From the NCBI GenBank assembly GCA_964636685.1, contig CAZWUK010000038.1, forward strand, positions 1-20,990: a stretch of 20,990 nt of DNA, in the 5' to 3' direction. The position numbers and the translations under genes were made by a program. Positions 5,628-13,282 of the stretch are shown here, piece after piece. Below the pieces are notes generated by a model. It was not told where the DNA came from and searched no databases. It saw only the letters and a list, made by a program, of their open reading frames with translations. Position 1 is the stretch's first letter. Each line of letters starts with the position of its first letter. Origin of the DNA: CAZWUK01 sp964636685 (GTDB lineage: Bacteria > Bacillota > Clostridia > Christensenellales > CAG-138).

Positions 5628-8147
5628 TCAAGAGGAACAGACCTCGCATTCCTCAACCTCGAGGCTCTTGGAACGGATATAATAAATCGTTTTAACGCCC
5701 TCTTCATAGGCGCGGATGTACAGATCCAGCACGCGGCGGAAGGTGTATTCGTTGGTGATATACAGATTCATGCTCATCGCCTGATCCACATGCCGCTGCC
5801 GTATGCCCGCCGCCCGAACCGACCACGTTTGGTCGATCAGATGCGCGTTCTTATACAGCCAGAAGGTTTTCACGGAAAGCTCCGGCGCTACCCGCGGCAT
5901 GAGTCCGTTCTTCTTTTCCTCGAGAAAATACCGATTCATGATGGGGTCGAGCCCCGCCGTCGTTCCGGCGATAATGCTCGTGCTGGAGGTTGGCGCAATG
6001 GCAAGCAGATAACCGTTTCGCATACCCTGTGCGGCAACCTTTTTAGAGAGTGCCGTCCAGCGCGCGTCGGTATACCCGCGCTTTTCAAAATACGCGCCGG
6101 TCTGCCAGTCGCTGCCGTCAAAGAACGAATAGCTCCCCTTTTCCTGTGCAAGCGCGGTGCTCGCGGAAATAGCAGCGTAGTTGATTCTCTCAAATACCTT
6201 GTCCGCAAACGCGAGATGTTCTTCGCTTTCCCACCGAATGCCATGCTTTGCCAGCATATGATGGTAGCCGGATACGCCAAGCCCGATGGGACGATATTTT
6301 TGATTGTTGATCTTTGCATACGGCACGGGGAAGAAATTGAGCGCAATCACATTGTCCAGCGCCCGCACCGCAGTCGCAACAATCTGCTGCACCGCCTCGT
6401 CATTTTCCACATCGATCCTGCCAAGAGACAGGCTTGCAAGATTGCAAACAACAAAATCGCCCGGTTTTGTGGTCGTAACCACCACCGTCTCGCCATCCGC
6501 CGTCTCAATGGTTTGCGATACACTGGAGATCGCGCTCATATTCTGTGCAATCTCCGTGCAAAGATTGCTGCAATAGATCACACCCTTGTGTGCGTTGGGA
6601 TTCATGCGGTTGACAATATCCCGGTTGAACGCAAACGGCGTCCCTGTCTCGACCGCGCTCTTGATGATGAGCCGCACGATCTCCCGGATGGGCACGACGC
6701 GTTTTTGAATGCGCGGATCGTTGACACAGTCGAGATATTTTGTTGTCCATTCGTCGCCAAAGCAATCCTCCAGGCAATAGCCCTTGACGGTTTGAATCTC
6801 ATGCGGACACATCAGATACCAATCGCCGCCAATATTGTCGCGTGCCTGCCGCCAGAAATAATCCGGATAACACACCGCCGGAAAGACGTCGTGCGCCTTC
6901 ATACGGTCATCGCCATTGTTGGTGCGAATCTGTAAAAATTCGGGCAGATCCCGATGCCACACATCCAGATAAACAGCGACCGCCCCCTGCCGCATCCCCA
7001 ACTGATCGACAGCGACCGCCGTATCGTTGGTGAGACGAATCCAGCGAATCACGCCGCCCGCCGCGCCCTCAAAGCCGCGAATGTCGCTGCCCTTTGCACG
7101 CACCTTGCCGAAATATAGACCCATGCCGCCGCCAAACTTGGATACCTTCGCAAAATTATCAAGACTGCGATAGATCCCGTCGAGACTGTCCGGCACGGTA
7201 TCGATAAAGCAGGAGCTGAGTTGATGATACGGCTTTCTGGCATTCGAAAGCGTCGGGGTCGCCATGGTGACGGAAAGTGTGGACAGCATGTCGTAAAACT
7301 TTTTGACCCAGTCCAGCCGATTCGTCTCCTCCAGCATGGCAAGATGCAGCGCGATTCCCAAAAACATCTCCTGCGGCGATTCGAGCGGATGTCCCGAATG
7401 GTCGTGGATCACATACCGCTTGAGCAAGAGGTCCAGGCCCGAGTACGTGAACAGATCATCCCGTTCGGCTTTCAAATAGGAAGCGCAGGTTTCCAGCTCC
7501 TCCGCCGTATAATGCGCAAGGATATAATCGCCATACAACCCGGCAGCACAAAGATAGGCGACCTTATTGGAAAAGCGACCGATCTGTAAGTTTTCGGTGC
7601 GCAGACGCAGCTGCTGATAGAACTGCACCATTAGCAGCCTTGCGGCAATATATTCCCAATCCGGCGCATCCTGCGTCGTCAGCTCGACCGCCGCCTTGGT
7701 CAAAAGCCGCAGCCGTTCGCTGTCCGCCTGTCCTTCCTTTTGAAAGGAGCGGTATTTTTGCAGCAGCAGCTCCATGCCGTACTGTTCATCCGGAAATTCC
7801 TTTTCGGCTTTGCACAGTACCCGTTCCACCGCAGCGCCTTCCCGGAAACTCTCAACGATCGAACGCCGGTGCGTCCTTCTTCTGCTGCGTTCCTCGCGGT
7901 ACAGGATATAATTTTTTGCCTCCTGATAGTAGCCGTGCTGCATGAGCGCCCGCTCGACCGCGTCCTGAATCTGCTCTACCGACGGTGCAGCAAGCGCACA
8001 GGTCTCCCGTTCCACCTGCGTCAATACCTGTGCAAGCGCATCCTGCGCGATTTCGGTTCCCGTGCTGGCAAAGGCTTTTTGAATGGCGTTTTTGATCTTA
8101 TCGGCGCAGTATGTTTCACGCTGTCCGTTTCTTTTGATGATTTCCAT
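5628..8147 (-). CDS. nrdA: Class I ribonucleotide reductase, alpha (catalytic) subunit
   Basis: Catalytic subunit that makes dNDPs in the cytoplasm. The 839-residue protein begins with an ATP-cone (about 1-90, KRNGQRETY), the allosteric activity site. The 10-stranded barrel follows. It has the redox cysteines C313 (SSCF) and C568 (VVCNLAS), the thiyl-radical loop N528-L-C530-T-E532, and the radical-transfer tyrosines Y822-Y823. A C-terminal C834-x-x-C837 pair would be reduced by thioredoxin or glutaredoxin; E. coli NrdA has CxxxxC. ATG 8147 is preferred (GGAG 8 nt upstream). Transcribed leftward with nrdB from the promoter at 8178-8206. No clear NrdR boxes were recognised. Confidence 0.95.
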   Translation of the reverse strand: MEIIKRNGQRETYCADKIKNAIQKAFASTGTEIAQDALAQVLTQVERETCALAAPSVEQIQDAVERALMQHGYYQEAKNYILYREERSRRRTHRRSIVESFREGAAVERVLCKAEKEFPDEQYGMELLLQKYRSFQKEGQADSERLRLLTKAAVELTTQDAPDWEYIAARLLMVQFYQQLRLRTENLQIGRFSNKVAYLCAAGLYGDYILAHYTAEELETCASYLKAERDDLFTYSGLDLLLKRYVIHDHSGHPLESPQEMFLGIALHLAMLEETNRLDWVKKFYDMLSTLSVTMATPTLSNARKPYHQLSSCFIDTVPDSLDGIYRSLDNFAKVSKFGGGMGLYFGKVRAKGSDIRGFEGAAGGVIRWIRLTNDTAVAVDQLGMRQGAVAVYLDVWHRDLPEFLQIRTNNGDDRMKAHDVFPAVCYPDYFWRQARDNIGGDWYLMCPHEIQTVKGYCLEDCFGDEWTTKYLDCVNDPRIQKRVVPIREIVRLIIKSAVETGTPFAFNRDIVNRMNPNAHKGVIYCSNLCTEIAQNMSAISSVSQTIETADGETVVVTTTKPGDFVVCNLASLSLGRIDVENDEAVQQIVATAVRALDNVIALNFFPVPYAKINNQKYRPIGLGVSGYHHMLAKHGIRWESEEHLAFADKVFERINYAAISASTALAQEKGSYSFFDGSDWQTGAYFEKRGYTDARWTALSKKVAAQGMRNGYLLAIAPTSSTSIIAGTTAGLDPIMNRYFLEEKKNGLMPRVAPELSVKTFWLYKNAHLIDQTWSVRAAGIRQRHVDQAMSMNLYITNEYTFRRVLDLYIRAYEEGVKTIYYIRSKSLEVEECEVCSS

Positions 8148-8177
8148 GCTGTTTCTCCAAAGCTTTTCTTCGTTTTT

Positions 8178-8206
8178 AGTATAGCATTCCGGCTTGTTAA
8201 TTACAA
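8178..8206 (-). promoter_or_regulatory. nrdAB promoter with extended -10
   Basis: On the minus strand TTGTAA (8201-8206), a 17-nt spacer and TATACT (8178-8183). TGC immediately before the -10 box makes it an extended -10 element. It lies about 30 nt before the nrdA start. A further TTGACA (8225-8230) upstream has no well-spaced -10. Confidence 0.65.
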
Positions 8207-8289
8207 CTTGTTTTATTGTATTATTGTCAACGGAACGCAATTTAGCCTTCCGGTACCATCGGTTAGAGGTCTTTTATCGCGGTCACGGC

Positions 8290-8323
8290 AAAAAGCAACT
8301 GCATCCTAACAGGCACAGTTGCT
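8290..8323 (-). terminator. Intrinsic terminator of the ATP-grasp/TIM-barrel unit
   Basis: On the minus strand an 8-bp stem AGCAACTG/CAGTTGCT with a 14-nt loop is followed by TTTTT. It lies 25 nt after the stop codon of the isomerase-like gene and ahead of the nrdAB promoter. Confidence 0.8.
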
Positions 8324-8348
8324 CCTTCCATTTTCTGATACCGTTCGA

Positions 8349-9131
8349 TTACAGCGCCATAATCGCCGCAACGGCTTGCGCTGTCGATTCCTTCGGGAAC
8401 AGTTCAAAGCCAAGCTGACCGGCGTAACCGCCGTCTTCCAGCGCGGAGATCACCGCGCGGTAATTGATCTCCCCCGTACCCGGTTCATGCCGTCCCGGAA
8501 CATCCGCAATATGCACATGTCCGATGCAATCGCTGTATTTCTGCACCGTATAGCAGAGTTTTCCTTCATTATATTGCATATGATAGGCGTCATAGAGCAG
8601 CTTGAGATTCGGGCTGCCGATCGTGCGCACCATCTCTGCGCCCATAGCAGTGGTCGTGAGAAAGTTGCCCACATGGTCGCAAACGATATTGAGCGCTTCC
8701 AAAACCAGCGTGACGCCACCGGCTTCCGCAATCTTTGCCGCCTCGGTCAAGGCTTGAAACATCGTGATTTGTTTCTGCGAATCCGTTACGTGATCGTAAT
8801 GCTCCACAACGATGCCACCCTCGCCCAAAGCGTTGGAATGGATGACAAGATATTTGCAGCCAAGCCGGTTTGCCGTCTCGACAGAGCGACGTAAAAATTG
8901 CAGATAGCGTTCCTGATGCGAAGGATCTACCAGCGAATAGTCCTTGTCGCCGGAAAAAGCATGGATGGGAATACCGGCGTCCTTTGCCGCAGCGGCGACC
9001 GCATCCAGCTCCTTATCGTCCCAGCTCCAGAACTCGACACTGTCAAACCCGGCTTTCTTTGCCGCCAAAAATCGCTCGAGAAACGGCAGCTCCGTGAACA
9101 AAGTCTCGATACACGCACATTTTTTCAGCAT
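8349..9131 (-). CDS. Hydroxypyruvate isomerase-like TIM-barrel protein
   Basis: A 260-residue sugar isomerase/epimerase of the AP endonuclease family 2 (xylose isomerase-like) TIM-barrel fold. The HIADVPGRHEPGTGEINY stretch (207-224) is close to the signature of hydroxypyruvate isomerases. The expected metal and catalytic residues are in place: E145 (LVLEALN), D181, H207 and E243 (GFELFP). Members interconvert ketoses or hydroxypyruvate and tartronate semialdehyde; the actual substrate is not known. Start supported by AAGGAGGG 6 nt upstream. It lies 12 nt after the ATP-grasp gene, shares its promoter and is followed by a terminator, so the two form a complete unit. No glyoxylate-pathway genes lie nearby, so a classic Hyi role is uncertain. 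Confidence 0.82.
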   Translation of the reverse strand: MLKKCACIETLFTELPFLERFLAAKKAGFDSVEFWSWDDKELDAVAAAAKDAGIPIHAFSGDKDYSLVDPSHQERYLQFLRRSVETANRLGCKYLVIHSNALGEGGIVVEHYDHVTDSQKQITMFQALTEAAKIAEAGGVTLVLEALNIVCDHVGNFLTTTAMGAEMVRTIGSPNLKLLYDAYHMQYNEGKLCYTVQKYSDCIGHVHIADVPGRHEPGTGEINYRAVISALEDGGYAGQLGFELFPKESTAQAVAAIMAL

Positions 9132-9143
9132 ACGATACCCTCC

Positions 9144-10034
9144 TTATGATTGCGGATAGATCTCCCGCCAAATATGCTCCACATACGCTTTTGCGATGTT
9201 TTTTCCTGTCACGCGCTCGATGCCGGAAAAAAACGCATTGGAATTGACCTCGCAAAGAATCGGCTCACCCGACTCTCCAAACATCAAATCGACGCCGCAG
9301 TAGTCGAGCTGCAAAATTTCTGCGGCTCGCTCCGCCGTCTGTAAAAAGGCTTGCGGCAGCGTGATCTTCTCGCCCTTGCCGCCCAAAGCAATATTGGAAC
9401 GAAAGTCGCCGTCCGATTTTCGAAGCATCCACGCAAACGCTTTTTTACCGATCACAATCACGCGCACATCCCTGCCGTGGCTGGACGCAATATACCGCTG
9501 AAATAGATGCGGACGCAGCTTGATCTGCTCCATCACCTGCAAAAGCGACGGCAAATCTTCAACCAGCTGAACGCCCTTGCCAAGCGACCCGTAGCATTCC
9601 TTGACCACTAGTGGAAATCCGAGCCGCTGCGCAATCGAATCGGCATACAGCGCGTCAATCTTTGCAGATGGCGTGTAGCACAGCGTACCGGGAATCGTAT
9701 CGGGCATTCGGACGTCCAAGTTTGCAAGCGCGATGTGCGTGGTCATCTTATCATCACAAAGCTCGATGCTGTTGGCGGAATTGAACAACCGAAGCCCGTG
9801 TTTTTCGAGCAGTCTTGCAGCGTATTTATCTTTATCCAGATAGATCACAAAGTCACAAGCGCCGAGCGCGTCCGTCGCATCGGTTCCACAAATTTGCGTC
9901 CCTGCCTGCGCAGAAGTTTTCACATCGATGGAAACGCCAAGCAAGGCAAACTCTGCCGTCAGCCGCTGGACTTGATATTGCGTATTTTCGCTGTACTCAT
10001 AGGAATTGACCAGAATGCAACCGCGCTGCCTCAT
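9144..10034 (-). CDS. RimK-like ATP-grasp ligase
   Basis: A 296-residue ATP-grasp enzyme of the RimK/LysX type, which joins a carboxylate to an amine using ATP. Visible elements are the N-terminal GCILVNSYEY strand (5-14), lysine K145 in VVKECYGSLGKGV (ATP-binding loop), DVRVIVIG at 189-196, D249, and the Mg-binding CEVNSN (E262, N264, N266). RimK relatives add glutamate to proteins or cofactors, and LysX modifies an amino-group carrier; the substrate here is not evident. ATG 10034 is preferred: AGAAGG lies about 11 nt upstream and the family's start aligns there, whereas the TTG at 10055 has no SD. First gene of a two-gene unit with the TIM-barrel protein. Confidence 0.85.
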   Translation of the reverse strand: MRQRGCILVNSYEYSENTQYQVQRLTAEFALLGVSIDVKTSAQAGTQICGTDATDALGACDFVIYLDKDKYAARLLEKHGLRLFNSANSIELCDDKMTTHIALANLDVRMPDTIPGTLCYTPSAKIDALYADSIAQRLGFPLVVKECYGSLGKGVQLVEDLPSLLQVMEQIKLRPHLFQRYIASSHGRDVRVIVIGKKAFAWMLRKSDGDFRSNIALGGKGEKITLPQAFLQTAERAAEILQLDYCGVDLMFGESGEPILCEVNSNAFFSGIERVTGKNIAKAYVEHIWREIYPQS

Positions 10035-10072
10035 CGCTTTTACAACCTTCTGCAAACGTTTTCGATAATAAA

Positions 10073-10100
10073 ATTATACTAGCTTCTTGGCGTCTGTCAA
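10073..10100 (-). promoter_or_regulatory. Consensus sigma-A promoter of the ATP-grasp/TIM-barrel unit
   Basis: Minus strand: perfect TTGACA (10095-10100), 16-nt spacer, perfect TATAAT (10073-10078). The start of transcription would be near 10066, about 30 nt before the chosen ATG. No operator-like palindrome is obvious around it. Confidence 0.85.
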
Positions 10101-10209
10101 CGGAGAATGCCGTCCGTATGAAAAGAGTAAACTCAAAAATGCGTTTTCTGCTTCATTGCGCTCACACATAGAGCCGCACCTTACGCGAAGAAAAGAACAG
10201 CCCCTGCGC

Positions 10210-11424
10210 TTATTTTTCCTCATCGTCCTCCGTGTGCAGAATATCATTTTTTACCTGTGTTCCGTAAGTCACCGCGTCGGCTCCGAATCGCTGACGAATA
10301 TGATCCACCGCCGCGTCCAGTTTCTCGTTCTTCTCCCGCTGCGATAAATCTTCAAACAGCCCAATCTGCACCGTTTGAACGTCAGTCAGACCCGTGGCGG
10401 TAATCGTCAGCATGCGGATGGGCGCAAGCTCCGACCAGCTGCTTTTGACAATATCCAGCGAGATGTCAAAAATCTCTTTTGTCGTGTTGGTCGCGGTCTG
10501 TCCCGTCCGCTGACGGTTGATCGTGACAAACTGCGGATCGCGAATCTGCACCTGCACCGTCTTTGCGTACATACCTTGTTGACGCAGACGTGTCGCCACC
10601 TGGTCGCAAAGCATCGTCAAGCCCGCCGTCACATCGTGCCAGCCGCAGAGATTTCTTGAAAAGGTCACGCCGCAGCCAACGCTCTTTGCAGGATCCGTAT
10701 CTCCGGCGTGGCGCACCGGGCTTTCGTCCAGTCCCATTGCATATTCCCAGATGGCGTCGCCGCCGCGTCCGCCCATCAGCTGCCGCATCCGCTCCCGTCC
10801 CGCCCTGGCGATATCGCCGATCGAATCGATATTTGCGCGATTCAGGATATCGCCGGATGATTTTCCTACAAACAGCAGCGCGCGCGCGGGCAGCGGCCAG
10901 AGCAAACTTTGGTAGTTTTCCCGGGTGATCTCGGTGGTGGCGTCCGGCTTTTTATAGTCGCTGCCCATCTTGGCAAAGACTTTGTTGTAGGAAACGCCAA
11001 CCGAAATGGTCAGGCCCAGTTCTTCTCGAACTCTGTGCCGCAATGTGTCGGCGATCTCTTTTCCGCTGCCGAACAGATGCGTGCTGCCGGTCACATCCAG
11101 CCATGACTCGTCGATGCTAAATGCCTCCACCTGATCGGTATACTGTTCATAGATGGCATTGATCTTGCGACAATAGCGCTGATACTCGTCGTGATGCGGC
11201 ACCACCAGCACAAGTCGCGGGCACTTTCGCTGCGCCTGCCAGACAGTTTCCGCCGTCGTTATGCCATATGCTTTTGCAAGCTCGTTTTTTGCAAGAATTA
11301 CACCGTGCCTGCTCTTTGGGTCGCCGCAAACCGCCATCGGCACGCGTGCAAGCTCGGGTCTTTTGATGGTTTCCACGGATGCAAAATAAGCGTTGCAGTC
11401 ACAGTGCAATATCACGCGATCCAT
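10210..11424 (-). CDS. dinB: DNA polymerase IV (Y family)
   Basis: Error-prone translesion polymerase. The 404-residue protein has the catalytic acids D9 (HCDCNAYFASVE), D105 and E106 (SIDESWLDV). The steric gate against ribonucleotides would be F14. The thumb and little-finger domains follow, then a beta-clamp binding motif QIGLF at 353-357 near the C-terminus. Length is slightly above E. coli DinB (351) because of a C-terminal extension. ATG 11424 is chosen for its AAGGAAGG 7 nt upstream. It lies 20 nt after the PHP phosphatase gene and is probably co-transcribed with it. No LexA-type box was recognised upstream of either gene, so SOS control is not shown. Confidence 0.95.
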   Translation of the reverse strand: MDRVILHCDCNAYFASVETIKRPELARVPMAVCGDPKSRHGVILAKNELAKAYGITTAETVWQAQRKCPRLVLVVPHHDEYQRYCRKINAIYEQYTDQVEAFSIDESWLDVTGSTHLFGSGKEIADTLRHRVREELGLTISVGVSYNKVFAKMGSDYKKPDATTEITRENYQSLLWPLPARALLFVGKSSGDILNRANIDSIGDIARAGRERMRQLMGGRGGDAIWEYAMGLDESPVRHAGDTDPAKSVGCGVTFSRNLCGWHDVTAGLTMLCDQVATRLRQQGMYAKTVQVQIRDPQFVTINRQRTGQTATNTTKEIFDISLDIVKSSWSELAPIRMLTITATGLTDVQTVQIGLFEDLSQREKNEKLDAAVDHIRQRFGADAVTYGTQVKNDILHTEDDEEK

Positions 11425-11444
11425 CGAAAAACCTTCCTTTCCGG

Positions 11445-12269
11445 TCAAAGCTTCGTCGGCACAAACCCCGTGTCTGTCAGCATCATCGTCTCTGTAATTC
11501 CGATCTCTTGCAGCATTGCTTGTGCCTGTTCGAACCCAAAGTTCATCGTTCCGGCGGCATGGGCGTCCGAGCTCAAAACGATATTGCCGTGCTTTTCCTG
11601 AATATGCTCCAATAAGAACGGGCGCGGATACGGCGTTCTTCGATAGCCGCGCGCAATCGCCCCGGTGTTGACCTCAATGATCGTTCCAATCTCCAGAACC
11701 GCGTCCAGCGCTTCCAAAGCAATCTTTTTATAGCGCGCGTCATTTTCTCCGAGGGCCTGCCCATCTTCACTAAATTTGGTGACAAGGTCAAAATGTCCCA
11801 GAATATCCGGACGCAATGCGCATGCCATTCGGACGACGTCGTCATAATAGCGCTTTACAAACGCAAAACGGTCGCCCGAAAACGCTCTTTCAATGCAAAG
11901 ATCCCGCTCCTGCGGCGAATGATCTACGTTGAAGTGTCCCGCATCGGTCGCCAAAACATGCACCGAACCAATGCAATAGTCCAGCCCTTCCTTTTCATAC
12001 GGGCAGAGCGCGTCCATCTCCAGTCCGCAATAGATCCGAATCCGATCGGCATAGTTTTCCTTGGCGCTGGCAACCTCCGCAAAATAACGCTTTGCTTGGA
12101 GCGCTTCCATCCACCATCGTCCGGACGGCGGATCGGTATACTCCATGGCAGCGTGTTCTGAAAATCCCAATGATGTAAAGCCGCAGTCAACGGCACTATC
12201 AGCCATCTCCGCGACGGTGTTCTCTCCATCGCCATACCGCGTATGCGTATGATAATTGAATCTTTGCAC
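11445..12269 (-). CDS. PHP-family histidinol-phosphatase
   Basis: A 274-residue metal-dependent phosphatase of the PHP superfamily, HisK/HisJ type, which removes phosphate from L-histidinol phosphate. Metal ligands expected of the fold are present: H7 and H9 (YHTHT), E38-H39 (FSEHA), E84 (CGLEMD), H104 (GSVH), H159 and D161 (GHFDL), and D235 and H237 (SSDAH). The start is GTG at 12269 with AGGTGA just upstream; no in-frame ATG lies ahead of it. No other his genes lie in the window, so the histidine assignment rests on family resemblance. It precedes dinB by 20 nt and is transcribed from the promoter at 12304-12332. Confidence 0.85.
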   Translation of the reverse strand: MQRFNYHTHTRYGDGENTVAEMADSAVDCGFTSLGFSEHAAMEYTDPPSGRWWMEALQAKRYFAEVASAKENYADRIRIYCGLEMDALCPYEKEGLDYCIGSVHVLATDAGHFNVDHSPQERDLCIERAFSGDRFAFVKRYYDDVVRMACALRPDILGHFDLVTKFSEDGQALGENDARYKKIALEALDAVLEIGTIIEVNTGAIARGYRRTPYPRPFLLEHIQEKHGNIVLSSDAHAAGTMNFGFEQAQAMLQEIGITETMMLTDTGFVPTKL

Positions 12270-12303
12270 AATTCACCTGTCCGACATTCTTGCTCTGTCA
12301 ACC

Positions 12304-12332
12304 ATGGTAGTCAAATTCGAATGTCCTGTCAA
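12304..12332 (-). promoter_or_regulatory. Probable promoter of the PHP-dinB unit
   Basis: Minus strand: TTGACA (12327-12332), 17-nt spacer, TACCAT (12304-12309). The -10 matches 4 of 6. A second TTGACA downstream (about 12290-12295) lacks a paired -10. The -35 box abuts the T-run of the preceding terminator at 12334-12358. Confidence 0.5.
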
Positions 12333-12333
12333 C

Positions 12334-12358
12334 AAAAAGAACCCGCTTTGCGGGTTCT
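12334..12358 (-). terminator. Intrinsic terminator of the metallophosphoesterase gene
   Basis: Perfect 9-bp GC-rich stem AGAACCCGC/GCGGGTTCT with a 3-nt loop (12338-12358). On the minus strand it is followed by a run of T (12334-12338). It lies 12 nt after the metallophosphoesterase stop. Confidence 0.93.
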
Positions 12359-12370
12359 GAAAGCGCGGCG

Positions 12371-13207
12371 CTATTCAGAGCATGTTCCCAAAAGATCCAC
12401 GACCGGCAGCTCGACCGGATTAAACAAGCGTGGGATTGCAGTATGGTTGGACAGACCGCGGCTCACGATCATCGTACAGCCTCCAATCGCATACCGTCCG
12501 CCCGCGTATCGCGGAAATATCCCCTGATTGGGCGCATAAACACCGTTCGCCAGCCCCGGTATGCGCCATTGCCCGCCATGGGCATGCCCTGCAATCACAA
12601 GATCAAAGCCGGCGTTCACGTATTTCTCCATATGCTCCGGGCGATGCGTAATCAAAACGTTAAATTTTGACGGATCGCGCGGCGAAAGCGCTTGCAGCTG
12701 TTTTTGAATGCTTCCGCCAAGCTCCTCATGGTCTTTGCGCGGGAGAAAAAATGCGCGTGCCGACTCCGTCCATGTTTCTCCAACGTGCTGTACGTCATCG
12801 ATCCCATAAAAAACCACCTGACGTTTTCCGACCGGATACAGGATATGCCGTCCCGAAAGGACTCGTACCCCCATACCGGTCAACGCCCGCTTGAGCTCGT
12901 CCCGTTCCTTCAGGCGCATCTCATGATTTCCGGTGGTCATCAGCGTTGGAATGCCGCGCAGCCTCCTGACCAATGGATAAAACTCAGGCAGCCATGCGGC
13001 GGATTCCAGCATGTCGCCCGGCATCAGCACAATATCCGGCGCGGCGGAAAGGATCTGATCCGCCAGAATCCGCTGCTCTGTTCCGTAGACCGCTCCGTGC
13101 AGATCGGATACGATCACAAGTCGCAGCGTACGTCCTGTGGACAGCTTGTCGGTCTTAATGGCATAGTGTATCAATTTCGGCGGTTTTCGACGATATTCTC
13201 TGCGCAT
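12371..13207 (-). CDS. Metallophosphoesterase, YkuE-like
   Basis: A 278-residue calcineurin-like phosphoesterase. The five metal-binding blocks are all visible: SDLHG (D35, H37), PGDM (D65), GNHE (N94, H95), THRP (H188) and GHAHGGQ (H208, H210). The N-terminus is basic (RREYRRKPPK) with no clear membrane anchor. Relatives of this subgroup hydrolyse phosphodiesters or phospholipid head groups at the membrane, but the substrate here is not evident. Start supported by GGGAGG 5 nt before the ATG. It appears to be a single-gene unit with its own terminator. A TATGCT box with an extended TG at 13234-13239 may be its promoter. Confidence 0.88.
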   Translation of the reverse strand: MRREYRRKPPKLIHYAIKTDKLSTGRTLRLVIVSDLHGAVYGTEQRILADQILSAAPDIVLMPGDMLESAAWLPEFYPLVRRLRGIPTLMTTGNHEMRLKERDELKRALTGMGVRVLSGRHILYPVGKRQVVFYGIDDVQHVGETWTESARAFFLPRKDHEELGGSIQKQLQALSPRDPSKFNVLITHRPEHMEKYVNAGFDLVIAGHAHGGQWRIPGLANGVYAPNQGIFPRYAGGRYAIGGCTMIVSRGLSNHTAIPRLFNPVELPVVDLLGTCSE

Positions 13208-13233
13208 AGAACCTCCCGTAAACCTATGTATTC

Positions 13234-13242
13234 AGCATACCA
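13234..13242 (-). promoter_or_regulatory. Possible extended -10 promoter for the metallophosphoesterase
   Basis: Minus strand TGGTATGCT (TG, one base, TATGCT) about 25 nt before the ATG. No good -35 hexamer sits at the usual distance, which is tolerated by extended -10 promoters. Confidence 0.35.
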
Positions 13243-13282
13243 CATCCTCGTTCAAAAGGAATCCCCATACGTAAAAAAACTT

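Noticed and set aside
4684..6935. Long open frames on the plus strand opposite nrdB and nrdA (up to 381 codons)
   Set aside because: They are antisense shadows of well-conserved genes with intact catalytic residues; the translations show no recognisable family and no ribosome binding sites.
8148..8289. Possible NrdR boxes upstream of nrdA
   Set aside because: The AT-rich region has no pair of sequences close enough to the NrdR consensus to support a call by eye.
10101..10209. Terminator after dinB
   Set aside because: Only a bulged 7-bp stem (TGCGGCTC/GAGCGCA on the minus strand) with no adjacent T-run; too weak to annotate.
12300..12330. Possible LexA box near the PHP-dinB promoter (ATTCGAAT)
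   Set aside because: It is palindromic but lacks the CGAAC-N4-GTTCG form of the Firmicute LexA site.
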